A stretch of 64,000 bases of DNA, taken from Mycobacterium sp. URHB0044. Its GTDB lineage: Bacteria > Actinomycetota > Actinomycetes > Mycobacteriales > Mycobacteriaceae. Each line of letters starts with the position of its first letter. Positions within the stretch are counted from its first letter, which is position 1. The position numbers were made by a program, and so were the translations under genes. This document shows, in pieces, positions 10,468 through 19,405 of the stretch. Under the pieces are notes generated by a model that was not told the DNA's origin, made no database searches, and saw only the letters and a list, made by a program, of their open reading frames with translations. The stretch lies in the NCBI RefSeq assembly GCF_000620625.1, contig NZ_JIAW01000007.1:186001-250000 (forward strand), read 5' to 3'.

Positions 10468-10485
10468 ACTTACTGGTCGGTAAGT
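10468..10485. promoter_or_regulatory. Palindrome ACTTAC-N6-GTAAGT next to DUF1906 gene stop
   Basis: Perfect 6-bp arms around TGGTCG, abutting the stop codon of the DUF1906 gene. The shape is typical of TetR-family operators. It could equally be a weak transcription end for the upstream gene, since there is no U-tract. Function not established. Confidence 0.35.
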
Positions 10486-11220
10486 TTAGTCCCACTGCCC
10501 GAACTGAGGCTTGAGAATGTGGTTGAGGTCGACGCCGACACCACCGACGCTGCGCTTGTCGATCTCGACTTGATGCAGGTGCGCAGCCGGATGGGTGAAG
10601 CCCTTGGGCGATCCCCAGTTGTGTTGCCAGAAGTACGAACCGATGCCGTCCTGTAGCGCCCAGTCGATGGTCTTGGAGTTGGCATACACGCCGACGCGTT
10701 GGCGACCAAGGACCGACTCCCAGGCCTTCAGATAGGGCGCGACCTGCTGCTTGTACTGCTCATACGTCGGATCGTCGTCGATCGATGCGTAGATCGGTGC
10801 GCCGTACGACCCGCCCGCCGCGACGTGCAACTGCCAGCCCCGCTTGGCGTGCTGCACGCCCGCGTTCTGCCCGCCGAGCCAGTCCGCACTGTCCTGCTTG
10901 CCGTACTGATAGCAGGAAACGATCTTCAGACCGCTCTGGTACAGGTCGCGCGCCTCGGGCAACTGGATCGGCTTTCCCAGCATCCACGCGCCGCCAGGGC
11001 GCCGATCGGAGACGTAGCGGATGGCGCCTGCCGCTCCTGCCGCGCGGATGTCGGTTGCCCTGATCACGCCCGCCGCATAGTCGAGAAGCACGCCGAGCGG
11101 AGCCGCCGACGCCGAGGGCGCACCCGTGGACGCGGAGACCGCAGCCAGCGTCCCGCCGAAACCGAGCACGGCCGGCGCGACCGCCGCGTACTTCAGCACG
11201 TCGCGTCGAGAAATCGACAT
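10486..11220 (-). CDS. Tat-exported DUF1906 protein (glycoside-hydrolase-like TIM barrel; Rv2525c homologue)
   Basis: A 244-residue protein. The N-terminus MSISRRDVLKYAAVAP contains a twin-arginine motif (SRRDVLK) followed by a hydrophobic stretch and an Ala-rich cleavage region near residue 40, so it is predicted to leave the cell through Tat. The mature part (GVLLDYAAGV…GAIRYVSDRRPGG…IYASIDDDPTYEQY…GVYANSKTIDWA…SYFWQHNWGSPKG…HLHQVEID) matches DUF1906, a lysozyme-like/GH25-type barrel. The M. tuberculosis homologue Rv2525c is a known Tat substrate linked to cell-wall and beta-lactam phenotypes and also lies upstream of fas. The start ATG is directly in front of the Tat signal. The enzymatic activity of this family is not established. 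Confidence 0.93.
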   Translation of the reverse strand: MSISRRDVLKYAAVAPAVLGFGGTLAAVSASTGAPSASAAPLGVLLDYAAGVIRATDIRAAGAAGAIRYVSDRRPGGAWMLGKPIQLPEARDLYQSGLKIVSCYQYGKQDSADWLGGQNAGVQHAKRGWQLHVAAGGSYGAPIYASIDDDPTYEQYKQQVAPYLKAWESVLGRQRVGVYANSKTIDWALQDGIGSYFWQHNWGSPKGFTHPAAHLHQVEIDKRSVGGVGVDLNHILKPQFGQWD

Positions 11221-11401
11221 GAACCACAGAATATGACACCGGCATCAATTTCCCCGTCAACGCCACTGGTCACGGCAGCATCAAGATTCACAGATCCGTT
11301 CACGTTGCTGAATAGACGAAACCCGTCGGCGAAGTACCGGCTTCATACGAAATCCGCACTTTGGGGTGCGGTTTGACCGACGGATCCATACGATTCTGCG
11401 C
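11221..11401. other. Intergenic region between divergent DUF1906 and ABC ATPase genes
   Basis: About 180 nt with no gene; it should hold the promoters of both divergent units. The only structure I noticed is a short inverted repeat, CCGCAC-N6-GTGCGG (11354–11371), about 30 nt before the ATPase ATG, which may be a 5'-leader hairpin. Confidence 0.4.
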
Positions 11402-12526
11402 ATGCCGTCTGGGCCGCCCTCCGTGACCGCCGCCGCGGCGTCGACGACCGCCACCGTTGGAGGCGAACCGCAGATCGAGCTGATCGGCCTGCGCAAGGTG
11501 TTCAGCGGGCACGGAAACCAAGGGCACGGCAACCACGGCGTCGTCGCAGTCGACGGGGCCGACCTGACCGTCGACGACGGCGAACTGTTCGCGCTTCTCG
11601 GCCCGTCCGGATCCGGCAAGACCACGGTGCTGCGGATGATCGCCGGCTTCGAACAACCCACCGCGGGCAGCATCCGGCTCGGCGGCGTCGACGTGACCGA
11701 CCTGCCTGCCCGGCGGCGCGACGTCAACACCGTCTTCCAGGAGTACGCGCTGTTCCCCCACATGACGGTGGCGCAGAACGTCGAGTACGGGCTCAAGGTA
11801 CGTGGGGTGCCGAAGATCGAGCGGCGCCGTCGCACCTCCGACGCGCTGGACATGGTCCGGCTGACCGACTTCGCGCCACGGCGTCCCGCCCAGCTGTCCG
11901 GCGGTCAGCGTCAGCGCGTCGCGTTGGCCCGGGCCCTCGTCGGGCGGCCGCGGGTGCTGCTGCTCGACGAGCCCCTCGGCGCACTGGACCTCAAGCTGCG
12001 CGAGCAGATGCAGATCGAACTGAAGGCGATCCAGCGCGAGGTCGGCATCACCTTCGTCATCGTCACGCACGACCAGGACGAGGCGCTGACGCTGTGCGAC
12101 CGGCTCGCCGTCTTCAACGACGGGCGCATCGAGCAGATCGGCAAGGCGCGCGAGGTGTACGAGCACCCCGCGAATCGGTTCGTCGCCGATTTCGTCGGGA
12201 CGTCCAACGTGCTCGACGGCGCCGCCGCCGAGGCCATCCTTGGCCGCACCGGCACGTTCGCCATCCGGCCCGAGCGCATCGCGGTGTTCGCTCCCGGTAC
12301 CGACTCGGTCTCAGGGGTGCGGACGGTCGACGCCACGGTGGCCGAGATCATCTATGCCGGGCCGACGACCAAGATCGCCGCCGTGGCCTCTCCTGGTGTC
12401 ACGCTGACCGCGACCGTCCTGACCGCGAGCACCTGGTTGCCGTCGACTCTGCATCACGGTGCACCAATCACGTTGGCGTGGCCCGAAAAGGCCGTACACG
12501 ATCTCAATCCCTCGAGTGATGACTAA
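11402..12526 (+). CDS. Polyamine-type ABC importer, ATP-binding subunit (PotA-like)
   Basis: About 374 residues from the ATG at 11402; an in-frame GTG at 11366 would add 12 residues without a better ribosome site. It powers uptake through the two permeases encoded downstream. Walker A is GPSGSGKTT, the Q-loop lies in FQEYALFPHM, the signature is LSGGQRQRVALARAL, Walker B is VLLLDEPLGALD and the switch His is in VTHDQDEA. The C-terminal 100 residues form a TOBE-type domain (FAIRPERIAVF). FQEYALFPHMTV and DQDEALTLCDR are typical of the spermidine/putrescine (PotA) subfamily. First gene of a four-gene operon. Confidence 0.9.
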   Translation: MPSGPPSVTAAAASTTATVGGEPQIELIGLRKVFSGHGNQGHGNHGVVAVDGADLTVDDGELFALLGPSGSGKTTVLRMIAGFEQPTAGSIRLGGVDVTDLPARRRDVNTVFQEYALFPHMTVAQNVEYGLKVRGVPKIERRRRTSDALDMVRLTDFAPRRPAQLSGGQRQRVALARALVGRPRVLLLDEPLGALDLKLREQMQIELKAIQREVGITFVIVTHDQDEALTLCDRLAVFNDGRIEQIGKAREVYEHPANRFVADFVGTSNVLDGAAAEAILGRTGTFAIRPERIAVFAPGTDSVSGVRTVDATVAEIIYAGPTTKIAAVASPGVTLTATVLTASTWLPSTLHHGAPITLAWPEKAVHDLNPSSDD

Positions 12527-12535
12527 GGAGCTCCC

Positions 12536-13744
12536 ATGAATTCGTCTGCGGTTCGGCTCGGCATGGCGTTCACCGCGTGTGCCGTCCTGGTCTCCGGAAT
12601 GGTGACGTCCTGTTCCAGTTCGGATTCCGGCTCCGGCTCCGGCTCCGGTACAACGCCGCCGAAGCTCGAACCGCTCGGCAGCATCGGCAACGGTGAGGGC
12701 GAGCTCAACCTCATCGCGTGGGCGGGCTACGCGGAGAACGGCTCGAATGACCCTGCGGTCGACTGGGTTACGCCGTTCGAGAAGGAATCCGCTTGCAAGG
12801 TCAACGTCAAGGTCGGCAACACGTCCGACGAGATGGTGCAGCTGATGCGCAGCGGCCAGTACGACGGGGTGTCGGCATCTGGCGATGCGACGCTACGACT
12901 CATCTACGCCGGCGACGTCGCGCCCGTCAACACCTCGCTGGTGCCGAACTACGAGTCGATTTCTTCGTTCCTGAAGGACAAGAAGTGGAACTCGGTGGAC
13001 GGGCAGATGTACGGCATCCCGCACGGTTGGGGCGCCAACCTCTTGATGTACAACATCGACGTCGTGCGCGACGCGCCGAACTCGTGGGGTGCCGTCTTCG
13101 ACGGGGCGAGCAAGTACAAGGGCAAGGTGACGGCCTACGACTCGCCGATCTACATCGCCGACGCCGCGTTGTATCTGTCGAAGACCAAGCCGGAGTTGGG
13201 CATCAAGGATCCGTACTCACTGACGTCCGAGCAGCTCGACGCGGCGGTCGATCTGCTGAAGGCGCAGCGGGAGAACATCAGTGAGTACTGGTCGGACTAC
13301 ACCAAGGAGGTCCAGGCGTTCGAGTCCGGCACGTCGGTGATCGGCACCACGTGGCAGGTGATCGCCAACACGATCGGGACCGACAACAAGGTCCAGGTGA
13401 ACACCGTGCTGCCGAAGGAAGGCGCCACCGGATGGTCGGACACCTGGATGGTCGCAGCGAAGGCCGCGCACCCCAACTGCATGTACAAGTGGATGGACTG
13501 GATCACCTCGCCGAAGATCAACGCACAGGTGGCCGAGTACTTCGGTGAGGCGCCGGCCCAGACGAAGGCGTGCGACTTCACGACCGAGAAGGACTTCTGC
13601 GACATCTATCACGCGACGGACGAGAAGTACGCCGACCAGATCCATTACTGGACCACGCCCCAGACCCAGTGCGTCGATGGCAGCGGTGACAACTGCACGG
13701 CCTACGACCAGTGGGTCGACAAGTGGCAGCAGATCAAGGGGTGA
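12536..13744 (+). CDS. Extracellular polyamine-binding lipoprotein (PotD-like)
   Basis: A 402-residue solute-binding protein. The signal peptide ends in a lipobox (VTSCSS, Cys about residue 26), so it should be lipid-anchored on the outer face of the membrane. A Ser/Gly-rich spacer follows (GSGSGSG), then NLIAWAGYAENG…DWVTPFEKESACKVNVKVGNTSDEM and GIPHGWGANLLMYN, typical of the PotD/SBP_bac_8 family. AAGGAG sits just before the ATG, 9 nt after the ATPase stop. It presumably delivers putrescine, spermidine or a related amine; ligand specificity cannot be fixed from sequence. Confidence 0.88.
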   Translation: MNSSAVRLGMAFTACAVLVSGMVTSCSSSDSGSGSGSGTTPPKLEPLGSIGNGEGELNLIAWAGYAENGSNDPAVDWVTPFEKESACKVNVKVGNTSDEMVQLMRSGQYDGVSASGDATLRLIYAGDVAPVNTSLVPNYESISSFLKDKKWNSVDGQMYGIPHGWGANLLMYNIDVVRDAPNSWGAVFDGASKYKGKVTAYDSPIYIADAALYLSKTKPELGIKDPYSLTSEQLDAAVDLLKAQRENISEYWSDYTKEVQAFESGTSVIGTTWQVIANTIGTDNKVQVNTVLPKEGATGWSDTWMVAAKAAHPNCMYKWMDWITSPKINAQVAEYFGEAPAQTKACDFTTEKDFCDIYHATDEKYADQIHYWTTPQTQCVDGSGDNCTAYDQWVDKWQQIKG

Positions 13745-14619
13745 CGGTTGGCGCCGACGACGCGCTGACCACGGCGCCGCCGCCGGCCTCACCCCGGCTG
13801 CCGCGGCGACTCGGCCTGGCCTTCCTGTTGGTGCCGCCCCTGGCCTGGCTCACCATCGCATACCTGGGTTCGCTGGTGGTGCTGCTGATTTCGGCGTTCT
13901 GGACCACGAACTCGTTCACCGGGGCGGTGGTGCGCACCGTCACCGGCCACAACATCACCCGGGTGCTGACCGACGAGGTGTTCCGCACCGTCACGCTGCG
14001 CACCATCGGCGTGGCACTGGTGGTCACGGTGCTGTGCACCATCCTCGCGGTGCCGTTGGCCCTCTACATGGCGAAGATCGCCTCGCCGCGCGTGCGCCTG
14101 ATGCTCGTGGTGGCGGTGACCACCCCGCTCTGGGCCAGCTATCTGGTCAAGGCGTACGCATGGCGCATGCTGCTCTCTCCCGAGGGCCCGCTGTCGTGGG
14201 CAATCGGGTACAGCCCCGGCTATGGGCTGATCGCCACCATCATCACGCTGACCTATCTGTGGTTGCCGTACATGATCATTCCGGTGTTCGCGGCGTTCGA
14301 GCGCGTCCCCGGCTCACTGATCGACGCGAGCTCGGACCTCGGGGCATCAGACGTCTCGACGTTGCGAATGGTGGTCGCGCCGTTGGTGTTTCCCGGTATC
14401 GCCGCCGGGTCGATCTTCACCTTCTCGCTGTCGCTCGGTGACTACATCGCCGTCACCATCGTCGGCGGCAAGACTCAGCTGCTCGGCAACATCATCTACG
14501 GCCAGCTCGTCACCGCCAACAACCAACCGTTGGCCGCGGCGCTGTCGATCATCCCGTTGGCCGCGATCGTGCTGTACCTGCTGGCGATGCGCCGCACCGG
14601 TGCACTGGAGAACGTCTGA
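13741..14619 (+). CDS. Polyamine-type ABC importer, permease 1 (PotB-like)
   Basis: A 292-residue integral membrane protein with about six transmembrane helices; the first is within LAFLLVPPLAWLTIAYLGSLVVLLISAFW. The cytoplasmic EAA-type loop is around DASSDLGASDVSTLRMVVAPLVFPG, which docks on the ATPase. The start is the GTG at 13741, which overlaps the stop of the binding-protein gene (GTGA), a typical translational coupling. The open frame continues 10 codons further upstream inside that gene. The order ATPase–SBP–permease–permease supports one transport complex. Confidence 0.9.
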   Translation: MTVGADDALTTAPPPASPRLPRRLGLAFLLVPPLAWLTIAYLGSLVVLLISAFWTTNSFTGAVVRTVTGHNITRVLTDEVFRTVTLRTIGVALVVTVLCTILAVPLALYMAKIASPRVRLMLVVAVTTPLWASYLVKAYAWRMLLSPEGPLSWAIGYSPGYGLIATIITLTYLWLPYMIIPVFAAFERVPGSLIDASSDLGASDVSTLRMVVAPLVFPGIAAGSIFTFSLSLGDYIAVTIVGGKTQLLGNIIYGQLVTANNQPLAAALSIIPLAAIVLYLLAMRRTGALENV

Positions 14620-15419
14620 TGCTCTCGGCGGGAGCCCGACACCTGGTTCGGGCGTGGACGGTACTGGTGCTGGTATTTCTCTACGCGCCACTGCTTCTGG
14701 TGATCATCAACGCCTTCAACTCGTCGCGGTCCTTCGCCTTCCCGCCGAGCGGGTTCACGCTGGATTGGTGGAAGACCGCCGCGCACAGCGCGGGGATGTG
14801 GAAGTCGCTGGCGAACTCGGCGCTGGTCGGCCTTGGCGCCACCGCGATCGCCCTGGTGCTCGGGACGATGGCGGCCTTCGCCGTTCAGCGGTACGAGTTC
14901 TTCGGCCGCAACACCGTCAGTTTCCTGGTGGTGCTTCCGATCACGTTGCCCGGCATCGTCACCGGCATCGCGCTGAATGCAACGTTCACCTCGGCACTCG
15001 GCATCACGCTCGGGCTGGCGACCGTGATCATCGGGCACGCGACGTTCTGCATCGTGATCGTCTTCAACAACACTCAGGCCCGGCTGCGCAGGCTCGGCAC
15101 CCAGCTCGAGGACGCTTCCGCCGATCTCGGCGCATCGCAGTGGCAGACGTTCCGCTACATCACGTTCCCGATGATGCGCGGCGCCTTGGTCGCTGGTGCC
15201 ATCCTCGCCTTCGCACTGTCGTTCGACGAGATCGTGGTGACCACGTTCACCGCGGGGCCCAGCGTGCAAACCCTTCCGATCTGGATCTTCGGAAACCTGT
15301 TCCGCCCCAACCAAGCACCCGTCATCAACGTGGTTGCGGCCGCACTGACGCTGGTAGCGATCATCCCGGTGTGGCTGGCACAGCGGTTCGGTGGCGACCC
15401 GGCCACCACGCGGGTGTAA
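14619..15419 (+). CDS. Polyamine-type ABC importer, permease 2 (PotC-like)
   Basis: A 266-residue membrane protein, about six helices. LVLVFLYAPLLLVIINAFNSSRSFAFPPSGFTLDWW is close to the PotC N-terminus, and the EAA loop is in LEDASADLGASQWQTFRYITFPMM. The ATG overlaps the stop of permease 1 (TGATG). It pairs with permease 1 to form the channel. Last gene of the operon; the next gene is convergent and begins 4 nt beyond the stop, so the two transcripts meet end to end. Confidence 0.91.
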   Translation: MLSAGARHLVRAWTVLVLVFLYAPLLLVIINAFNSSRSFAFPPSGFTLDWWKTAAHSAGMWKSLANSALVGLGATAIALVLGTMAAFAVQRYEFFGRNTVSFLVVLPITLPGIVTGIALNATFTSALGITLGLATVIIGHATFCIVIVFNNTQARLRRLGTQLEDASADLGASQWQTFRYITFPMMRGALVAGAILAFALSFDEIVVTTFTAGPSVQTLPIWIFGNLFRPNQAPVINVVAAALTLVAIIPVWLAQRFGGDPATTRV

Positions 15420-15422
15420 CCG

Positions 15423-16151
15423 CTACTGCGCCTTGCGCTCCCAGTCACTGTTCAGTACGGACGCGGCGTAGTCCGACACCGCGGTCTCCAGCGAGCGCTC
15501 CACGGCAGCCCCGAGGAGGTCGGCGACGACCTGGTCGCCGAGGTCGCGGTAGTCGGCCACCACGCGGCGCAACTGCGCCATGTCCTCGGGCTTCGGCATG
15601 AAGTTCAATCCGTACCGGGCGAGGATCGACTGCTGCAAGGCCCGCGCCTTCGCGGCGGCCAATTTCGCTATCGGCTCACCGGCGGCGTCGTACACCCGCA
15701 GGATCGCCCGCAGGTAGTCCAGCGGCTCGGCGGCTCGGCCCACGATCTCGGCCATCTTCGAGTTGAGGAACCTCAATTCGCCGTCGACCACTTCGGCGAG
15801 CCCGCATGCACGCAGCCGACGCGCCTCGTCGCACTCCGGGTCGATGGCCACCACCCCGGCCGGTTCCTCGTGCCGACGGCCGAAGATCGCCTCCTGCAGA
15901 CCGAGCAGGTCGGCAAGGTCGTGGCCGTTGCGGATGCTGGTGAAGAACTCGGCGATGTGCACGGAGCTGAAGCCCTTGCGCAACAGATCGGTGATGATCT
16001 TCAGCTGACCGAGGTGATGATCGTCGTAGTACGCCGACCGCCCCTTCCGGCGCGGAGGGTCGAGCAAGCCCCGTTCGCGATACGCGCGGATGTTGCGGGA
16101 ACTGACGTTAGACAGGCTCGCGAGTTCGTCCAAACGGTATTCAGCCAACAC
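15423..16151 (-). CDS. MerR-family transcriptional regulator
   Basis: A 242-residue protein starting at GTG 16151. The N-terminal winged helix-turn-helix is clear: YRLDELASLSNVSSRNIRAYRERGLLDPPRRKGRSAYYDDHHLGQLKII. A helix follows, then a roughly 150-residue C-terminal region that I do not recognise as a known effector domain; no Cys pair typical of metal-sensing MerR members is apparent. It is convergent with the polyamine operon and divergent from the MFS gene, so the MFS transporter is the more natural target. The start region lies inside a loose inverted repeat (GTATT…AATAC, 16137–16167) that could serve autoregulation. Confidence 0.85.
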   Translation of the reverse strand: MLAEYRLDELASLSNVSSRNIRAYRERGLLDPPRRKGRSAYYDDHHLGQLKIITDLLRKGFSSVHIAEFFTSIRNGHDLADLLGLQEAIFGRRHEEPAGVVAIDPECDEARRLRACGLAEVVDGELRFLNSKMAEIVGRAAEPLDYLRAILRVYDAAGEPIAKLAAAKARALQQSILARYGLNFMPKPEDMAQLRRVVADYRDLGDQVVADLLGAAVERSLETAVSDYAASVLNSDWERKAQ

Positions 16152-16313
16152 AGTATCCGCTCAATACGCCGCTCACACCCACTGTCGTGCGCGCTCCGCA
16201 ACGAGACATATGTTAACTGTACTGCCGATATGGCGATCTAGGCAGCACGAGTTCATCGCCGTCGTCCGATATCGATTGGCCATGAGAGGCGCCCGTGCGC
16301 AACGATTGACCGA

Positions 16314-17573
16314 GTGCGTGCCTGGATCATTTGGGCGACGGGGCTGCTCGCCTACATCGTCGCCGTGCTCGACCGCACCACGCTCGGTGTCTCCGGACTG
16401 AACGCCGCCGAGCGGTTCGCCGCCAGCCCGAGCGTGCTGTCCACCTTCGTCGTGCTGCAGGTGGTGGTGTACGCAGGCGCACAGGTGCCTGCCGGGGTAT
16501 TGCTCGACCGCTTCGGGTCGCGGTCACTGATCGTCGTCGGTGCCGCATTGATGGCCACCGGCCAGCTCTTGCTGGCGCTGACGTCGTCACTGCCTCTGGC
16601 GATCGGCGCACGCGCCATCGTCGGACTCGGCGATGCGGTCACCTTCATCTCGGTCCTACGCCTCGTGCCGCACTGGTTTCCACCTCGCCGGGTTCCGCTG
16701 CTGACCCAACTCACGGGCATCTGCGGCCAGCTGGGCCAAGTGCTGTCTGCCGTACCGTTCCTAGCCATCCTCACCGGCACCACGTGGGCCACCGCGTACA
16801 TCTCGGTGTCGGCGCTCGGCGTCCTGGCGTTGGTCCTGGTGCTCACGTTGGTCAGAGACGCGCCGCACGGCAGGGTCATCGCGACGGAGACCCTGTCGGT
16901 GCGCGCCACCCTGGCCAGCGTGAAGACGGTGTGGCTGCGTCCGGGAACCCGGCTGGGCTTCTTCACGCACATGGGCACGCAGTTCTCCGTGACCGTCTTT
17001 GCGCTGATGTGGGGCGTCCCGTATCTGACGGTGGCGCAAGGCCAATCGGCGGGCACCGCTGGCGCGCTGCTCACCATCTCCGTCGTGGCGGCGATCTCGG
17101 CAGGCATCGCCATCGGCATCTTCACCGGCCGCCATCCACATCGGCGGTCGCGCGTGGTGCTGTGGATCATCGCGAGCAACGCCCTGGTGTGGACGGTGGT
17201 GCTCGCCTTGCCTGGACGCGCGCCGCTGTGGTTGCTGATCGTCCTGATCGTGGTCATCTCGGTCGGCGGCCCGGGCTCGATGGTCGGGTTCGACTTCGCG
17301 CGGACCTTCAATCCGAGCGCCACCCTCGGCACCGCTCAAGGCATGGTCAACATGGGCGGATTTCTCGCCTCGCTGATGGTCATGCAGGCGATGGGCGTGA
17401 TCCTCGGCGCCACGGGCGGATACTCGTTCGAGTCGTTCAGGCTGGCCTGGACCGTGCAGTATGCCGTCTGGATCCTGGCGGTCATCGGCATTCTGATCAC
17501 CCGGAAGAAGGCCCGCAGGCTGATGAAGGCCGAGCAGGAACGCTCGCTGCTGGAGACCTTCGACGCGCGCTGA
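16314..17573 (+). CDS. Major facilitator superfamily transporter
   Basis: A 419-residue membrane protein with about 12 hydrophobic segments, starting at GTG 16314. The MFS motif A region between helices 2 and 3 reads PAGVLLDRFGSRSLIVVG. It is probably a proton-linked permease or exporter in the inner membrane; the substrate cannot be inferred. It is divergent from the MerR gene with a 162-nt spacer (16152–16313), which suggests control by that regulator. It ends 4 nt before the convergent ChaB-like gene. Confidence 0.85.
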   Translation: MRAWIIWATGLLAYIVAVLDRTTLGVSGLNAAERFAASPSVLSTFVVLQVVVYAGAQVPAGVLLDRFGSRSLIVVGAALMATGQLLLALTSSLPLAIGARAIVGLGDAVTFISVLRLVPHWFPPRRVPLLTQLTGICGQLGQVLSAVPFLAILTGTTWATAYISVSALGVLALVLVLTLVRDAPHGRVIATETLSVRATLASVKTVWLRPGTRLGFFTHMGTQFSVTVFALMWGVPYLTVAQGQSAGTAGALLTISVVAAISAGIAIGIFTGRHPHRRSRVVLWIIASNALVWTVVLALPGRAPLWLLIVLIVVISVGGPGSMVGFDFARTFNPSATLGTAQGMVNMGGFLASLMVMQAMGVILGATGGYSFESFRLAWTVQYAVWILAVIGILITRKKARRLMKAEQERSLLETFDAR

Positions 17574-17576
17574 GGA

Positions 17577-17996
17577 TCAGCGGTTCTTCGCGGAAACCCG
17601 GCGGTTGGCCTTCTCGATCGCCTCGACGAGATCGTCCTTGTTCATCGTCGACCGACCGGAGATGTCCAGTCGGCGCGCCACGTCCATGAGGTGCTTCTTC
17701 GTCGAATTGGCGTTCACGCCCTCCGCGGTGTCGCCCTTGGCATTGGGCCCACCGCTGCGCGCGCGCTGATCCGACGGACCCTTCTCGTCCTTCGCCTCCC
17801 AGTGGTCGCCCACCTTCTCGAAGCTGTGTTTGACGGCGCTGTACGCCACTCGGTGCGCGCGTTCGCCTTCGCCGTACTCCTCAGCCGCCGCGTCGTGTGC
17901 CTTCGCGAACGTCCGCTGCGCCTTCTCGGGTGATTTCTTCAGTGTGCTGGGCAGTTCGCTCTGCTTGGCCTGCCCGCCCTTACCTGTCTTCGGCAT
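17577..17996 (-). CDS. ChaB-domain protein with C-terminal Rho-N-like segment
   Basis: A 139-residue, highly charged soluble protein. Residues about 10–60 (ELPSTLKKSPEKAQRTFAKAHDAAAEEYG…RVAYSAVKHSFEKVGDHW) match ChaB, a small fold once linked to cation transport regulation. The C-terminal helices (TKKHLMDVARRLDISGRSTMNKDDLVEAIEKAN) resemble the Rho N-terminal/SAP-like helical motif found in DNA- or RNA-associated proteins. AAGGAG precedes the ATG. Similar proteins in actinobacteria are often stress-induced; that role here is inference. Confidence 0.82.
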   Translation of the reverse strand: MPKTGKGGQAKQSELPSTLKKSPEKAQRTFAKAHDAAAEEYGEGERAHRVAYSAVKHSFEKVGDHWEAKDEKGPSDQRARSGGPNAKGDTAEGVNANSTKKHLMDVARRLDISGRSTMNKDDLVEAIEKANRRVSAKNR

Positions 17997-18056
17997 CGTC
18001 GTGCTCCTTGTCTCTTGAGCGACGCTCGTTGCCTACCCCGAAGGGGCGCCGACGAA

Positions 18057-19337
18057 TCAGCCACCACCGGCGCGATCGGCCGCGAGCGCTTCGGCGATGT
18101 GCCGGTGTCCGAGAACTTCGAAGCCCACCACGCTGACCACCGGCGCCAGCGTGGCGACCAGCAGACAAACCGCCATGGGCACACCGGCCAGGGCCAGCAG
18201 GACGGCCGCCCCGAGAACCGCGGCCGTCAGCACGATCAGCAGCACGTGGAACAGGTCGCGGGTGCGCACCATGAGTGCGTAGAGCAGATAGATCAGCCCG
18301 ACGTACACCGCGACGGGGATCACGACTGATACCACCGTGCCGATCGAGCCGAGTTCCGAGTGCTGCTCGACGTAGTAGGCGGCGGTGTGTAGCCCGGCAC
18401 CGGTGGCCACGATCGCGGCGTACACCGGGATGTGCAGGTAGCCGAACCAGAACGACCGCTCGCGGTGCACGTGCAGCACGTCGGCGGACGGCACCATGAA
18501 GTACATCCACCACATGCCGAAGGTGAGTCCGGTCCCGGCTACGGCGAGCAGGATGGCGTCAGAGGTCCAGCCGTGTTCGGAAACCACCGCCGACAACGAG
18601 GCGACGGTGCCGACGACGCCCTCACCGAGCGCAATGATCGCCAATAGTCCGTAGCGTTCGGCGATGTGGTGTGCGTGCCACGGCGTACCCGCTCCGCGCC
18701 GCTCGGCCAACCACGGCCCGCTCATCTCCGCCGACACCAGCACCACCCAGAAGAACAGACCGACGGGGACCGACACGTCCACGAAGATGGTGGCGATCCA
18801 GCCGACTTGCACGATCGCGACGACCGTCGCATACATGAGGCACGCCGAACGCCGCGCGGGATCCTGGCGGGCGGCGCGTAACCACTGCCCCACCAAGGCG
18901 ATTCGCATCACCACGTAGCCGGCGACCAGGATCCGGTTGTCGACGTGCCCGCCGTGATCGACCGAGGCGAAGAACACGGGCAGCCCCAACGCGAGGATCA
19001 GTACGCCAACCATCTGCATCATGGTCATCAGGCGGTAGATCCAGTCGTCGGTGTCGTAGGCCGACGCGAACCAGCTGAAGTTGATCCATGCCCAGCAGAC
19101 CGCGAACGTCGAGAACAGGAACGCCGTCAGGCCGGTACCGATGTGCCCCTCGGCCAGCAGGTGGGCGAACTCGGACGCCGCGATGCCGAAGGCGATCACG
19201 AAGGTCAGGTCGAAGAGCAGTTCCAGCGGCGTCGCGACCCGGTGCTCCTCGTGCGGGTCACGGCCTGCCATGCGGCGAAGGCGGTGTGCGCGCGACGCAG
19301 TGGGCGGTGGTGCTGAGTGATGCTCGGGCTGGTTCAC
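18057..19337 (-). CDS. LtrA-like (low-temperature-requirement) multi-pass membrane protein
   Basis: A 426-residue polytopic protein, start GTG 19337. The segment TPLELLFDLTFVIAFGIAASEFAHLL is the diagnostic LtrA opening, followed by roughly eleven hydrophobic helices and AERYGLLAIIALGEGVVGT, another family signature. The biochemical role is unknown; the name comes from a cold-sensitive Listeria mutant. It is divergent from the epimerase gene with a spacer of about 70 nt. Confidence 0.88.
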   Translation of the reverse strand: MNQPEHHSAPPPTASRAHRLRRMAGRDPHEEHRVATPLELLFDLTFVIAFGIAASEFAHLLAEGHIGTGLTAFLFSTFAVCWAWINFSWFASAYDTDDWIYRLMTMMQMVGVLILALGLPVFFASVDHGGHVDNRILVAGYVVMRIALVGQWLRAARQDPARRSACLMYATVVAIVQVGWIATIFVDVSVPVGLFFWVVLVSAEMSGPWLAERRGAGTPWHAHHIAERYGLLAIIALGEGVVGTVASLSAVVSEHGWTSDAILLAVAGTGLTFGMWWMYFMVPSADVLHVHRERSFWFGYLHIPVYAAIVATGAGLHTAAYYVEQHSELGSIGTVVSVVIPVAVYVGLIYLLYALMVRTRDLFHVLLIVLTAAVLGAAVLLALAGVPMAVCLLVATLAPVVSVVGFEVLGHRHIAEALAADRAGGG

Positions 19338-19405
19338 GGACGCTCGGTCCTTTCTCGACGGCGGTGACCGTACCTGTTCGGTGGTCGGCCCGCTACATTC
19401 ACGCC

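Larger units (their letters stand above)
9958..10485 (-). promoter_or_regulatory. fas–acpS upstream regulatory region, no gene
   Basis: This 528-nt stretch lies between the fas start and the stop of the DUF1906 gene. I see no credible reading frame of its own; the open frame here is only the N-terminal extension of the fas frame. The half nearer the DUF1906 gene is less GC-rich than the surroundings and carries repeated GGTTAC/GTAACC elements (10200–10205, 10225–10230, 10239–10244, 10298–10303) and a palindrome at 10468–10485. In M. tuberculosis the TetR-type activator FasR controls fas from this kind of site. Assigning these repeats to FasR is inference. Confidence 0.6.

Noticed and set aside
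11354..11371. Hairpin CCGCAC-N6-GTGCGG as a terminator
   Set aside because: It lies between divergent genes, so nothing ends there, and no T-tract follows; kept only as a possible leader structure.
16152..16313. A classical 19–20-bp spaced MerR promoter between the MerR and MFS genes
   Set aside because: I could not find a convincing −35/−10 pair with the long spacer; only a loose GTATT…AATAC repeat over the MerR start.
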